From contig VAZV01000222.1 of NCBI GenBank assembly GCA_005884765.1, forward strand, positions 1 to 33,671: a stretch of 33,671 nt of DNA. The letters are read 5' to 3'. This DNA comes from Alphaproteobacteria bacterium. Its GTDB lineage: Bacteria > Pseudomonadota > Alphaproteobacteria > Rhizobiales > Xanthobacteraceae. Both the position numbers and the translations under genes were made by a program. Below, piece by piece: positions 32,607 to 33,671 of this stretch; the stretch's first letter is position 1; every line of letters begins with the position of its first letter. Below the pieces are notes generated by a model. The model ran no database searches. It worked only from the letters and a program-made list of their open reading frames with translations, and was not told the origin of the DNA.

Positions 32607-33671
32607 ATGGCGGTAAGAGCGCGTTTGCAGCGCAGAAAGCGGCTGCCGAAGAAGCGGCTGCCGAAGACGCGGCGCAAACGTGTCGCAAAAGCCGCCCCGG
32701 GCGTGGTCGAGGCGGCGCTCGCCGCCTTCGCCCACGAGGTCCGCACGCCGCTCACCGGAATTCTCGCCATCAGCGATCTGCTCGCGACATCGGATCTGGA
32801 CGAGCGGGAGCGCCGCTGGGTCGACACCATCAAGGCCGGCGCCGAGCATCTCGCGAGCCTTGCGACCTTGTTCGTCGATGCTGCCAAGCACGCCGGCGGC
32901 ACGACCGGCGTCCGCCAGGATTTGTTCGATCTGCGCCCGCTCGCCCGCAACGCCGGCGATTCGCTCGCCGGCCGCGCGGCGGCGAAAGGATTGCAGTGGC
33001 AGGTTGAAATATCGAACGAGCTTCCGGCGCTGGTGGTCGGCGATCCCGTTCGGCTGCGCGCCGCGCTCGAAAACCTGATCGACAATGCGGTCAAATTCAC
33101 CGACACGGGCGGCGTTGCGCTCAAGGTCGCGCCGATGCGCGGCGGCAGGGCCAAAATCGGCAAGGCCAACGTCGGCAAAGCTAAAGTCGGCAAGTCCAGA
33201 GTCGGCAAGTCCAAAGTCGCCGTGGCCTTTGCGATTTCCGACAGCGGGATAGGTCTCACGCTCAAGGAGATCACGCGCCTGTTTCGGCCGTTCTCGCAGG
33301 CCAACGTCTCGATCGCCTCTCGCTTTGGCGGTGCCGGCCTGGGACTGTCCTCGGTCAAACAGCTCGCACGATCGATGGGCGGCGACATCAAGGTCGCGCC
33401 GCGGCGCGGCGGCGGCGCTACCTTCACCCTGACGGTGAGCCTGAACCGCGCCAGGAGCGAGGCGGGGAGTCCGGTCGCAGGCGAGACCGCAGCTCCCGGT
33501 CAGGTGCCGCCATTGCGCGTGCTCAGCGTCGAGGACAATCCGTTTGGCCGCGTGGTGCTCAACACGATCTTGAGCGAGCTTGGCCATCAGGCCGAATTCA
33601 TCGGGCGTGGCGAGGCCGCGACCGAGCGCATCGCGCAAGGCGCGTTCGATGTCGTGTTGATGGACATGGTG
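32607..33671 (+). CDS. Soluble hybrid histidine kinase/receiver, cut by window end
   Basis: The first 355 residues of a cytoplasmic hybrid kinase; the frame is open to the end of the window. A basic N-terminus (RKRLPKKRLPKTRRKR, from two tandem 15-bp units at 32637-32666) leads to HisKA with phosphoacceptor His43 (AFAHEVRTPLTGI). The HATPase has N-box ENLIDNAVKF and G-boxes ISDSGIGL and FGGAGLGLSSV. A receiver domain (VLSVEDNPFGR, phosphoacceptor Asp353) runs off the end. No membrane span or sensor domain precedes HisKA. Residues 182-205 are an insertion of pentapeptide repeats (AKIGK, ANVGK, AKVGK, SRVGK, SKV) from a 15-bp minisatellite. AAGGGGG lies close before the ATG at 32607. Confidence 0.88.
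   Translation, partial: MAVRARLQRRKRLPKKRLPKTRRKRVAKAAPGVVEAALAAFAHEVRTPLTGILAISDLLATSDLDERERRWVDTIKAGAEHLASLATLFVDAAKHAGGTTGVRQDLFDLRPLARNAGDSLAGRAAAKGLQWQVEISNELPALVVGDPVRLRAALENLIDNAVKFTDTGGVALKVAPMRGGRAKIGKANVGKAKVGKSRVGKSKVAVAFAISDSGIGLTLKEITRLFRPFSQANVSIASRFGGAGLGLSSVKQLARSMGGDIKVAPRRGGGATFTLTVSLNRARSEAGSPVAGETAAPGQVPPLRVLSVEDNPFGRVVLNTILSELGHQAEFIGRGEAATERIAQGAFDVVLMDMV
33150..33221. repeat. 15-bp coding minisatellite in the hybrid kinase gene
   Basis: Four full 15-bp units (33150-33164, 33165-33179, 33180-33194, 33195-33209) and one partial unit (33210-33221), sharing the core TCGGCAA. They encode pentapeptides of the form (A/S)-x-V-G-K. The period keeps reading frame. Confidence 0.9.

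Noticed and set aside
32537..33638. Long minus-strand open frames opposite the hybrid kinase
   Set aside because: They are mirror images of the kinase coding sequence, including a reversed reading of the minisatellite; the kinase motifs on the plus strand are decisive.

Overview
The window is high-GC alphaproteobacterial chromosome, most likely Bradyrhizobium or a close Nitrobacteraceae relative. This rests on a ROSE RNA thermometer ahead of small heat-shock genes, a perfect GGAAC-N16-CGTT (sigma-EcfG type) promoter, interspersed repeats that I recall as typical of Bradyrhizobium, and small protein families (DUF2380, SPW, DUF1810, MipZ) common in that group. The taxonomic call is inference from recollection; no database was searched. 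No phage, intact insertion sequence, CRISPR array or rRNA operon is visible.

Layout. 1-658 is a non-coding repeat region with a long inverted repeat, next to a tRNA-Leu(CAA) on the minus strand with its own promoter. 0.9-5.5 kb holds envelope and redox genes: dsbB, an AbrB-family membrane protein, two small secreted Cys-pair proteins in divergent orientation, a TauE/SafE exporter, a Tat-exported DsbA-like oxidoreductase, and a 68-residue membrane protein behind an EcfG-type promoter. 5.7-11.9 kb is a minus-strand block: a ClpP-fold periplasmic protein paired with a coiled-coil membrane protein, an alpha/beta hydrolase paired with an HtrA-like protein that has lost all three catalytic residues, and an acyl-CoA ligase.

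12-19.5 kb reads as a stress island. It has two Hsp20 genes behind a ROSE thermometer and closed by a strong terminator, a 5'-truncated glycosyltransferase remnant, two small Bradyrhizobium-type proteins, an SPW-repeat membrane protein, a small secreted Tyr/Pro-rich protein, a MipZ-family ATPase divergent from a groEL that has no groES, then a Nudix hydrolase overlapping a DUF1810 gene. A 51-bp promoter-like segment is duplicated (40/51 identical) upstream of the Hsp20 genes and of a small stress-type gene.

19.5-33.7 kb holds mostly independent genes: an MFS transporter, an HNH endonuclease, a ClC channel with CBS domains, an NHL beta-propeller protein, a NarL-type two-component pair facing two tandem secreted DUF2380/DUF3280-like proteins, a flavin monooxygenase with a SnoaL-like N-terminus, a DUF2855-alkA operon, gluQ, and a soluble hybrid histidine kinase cut off by the window end. 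That last kinase carries a 15-bp coding minisatellite within its ATPase domain.
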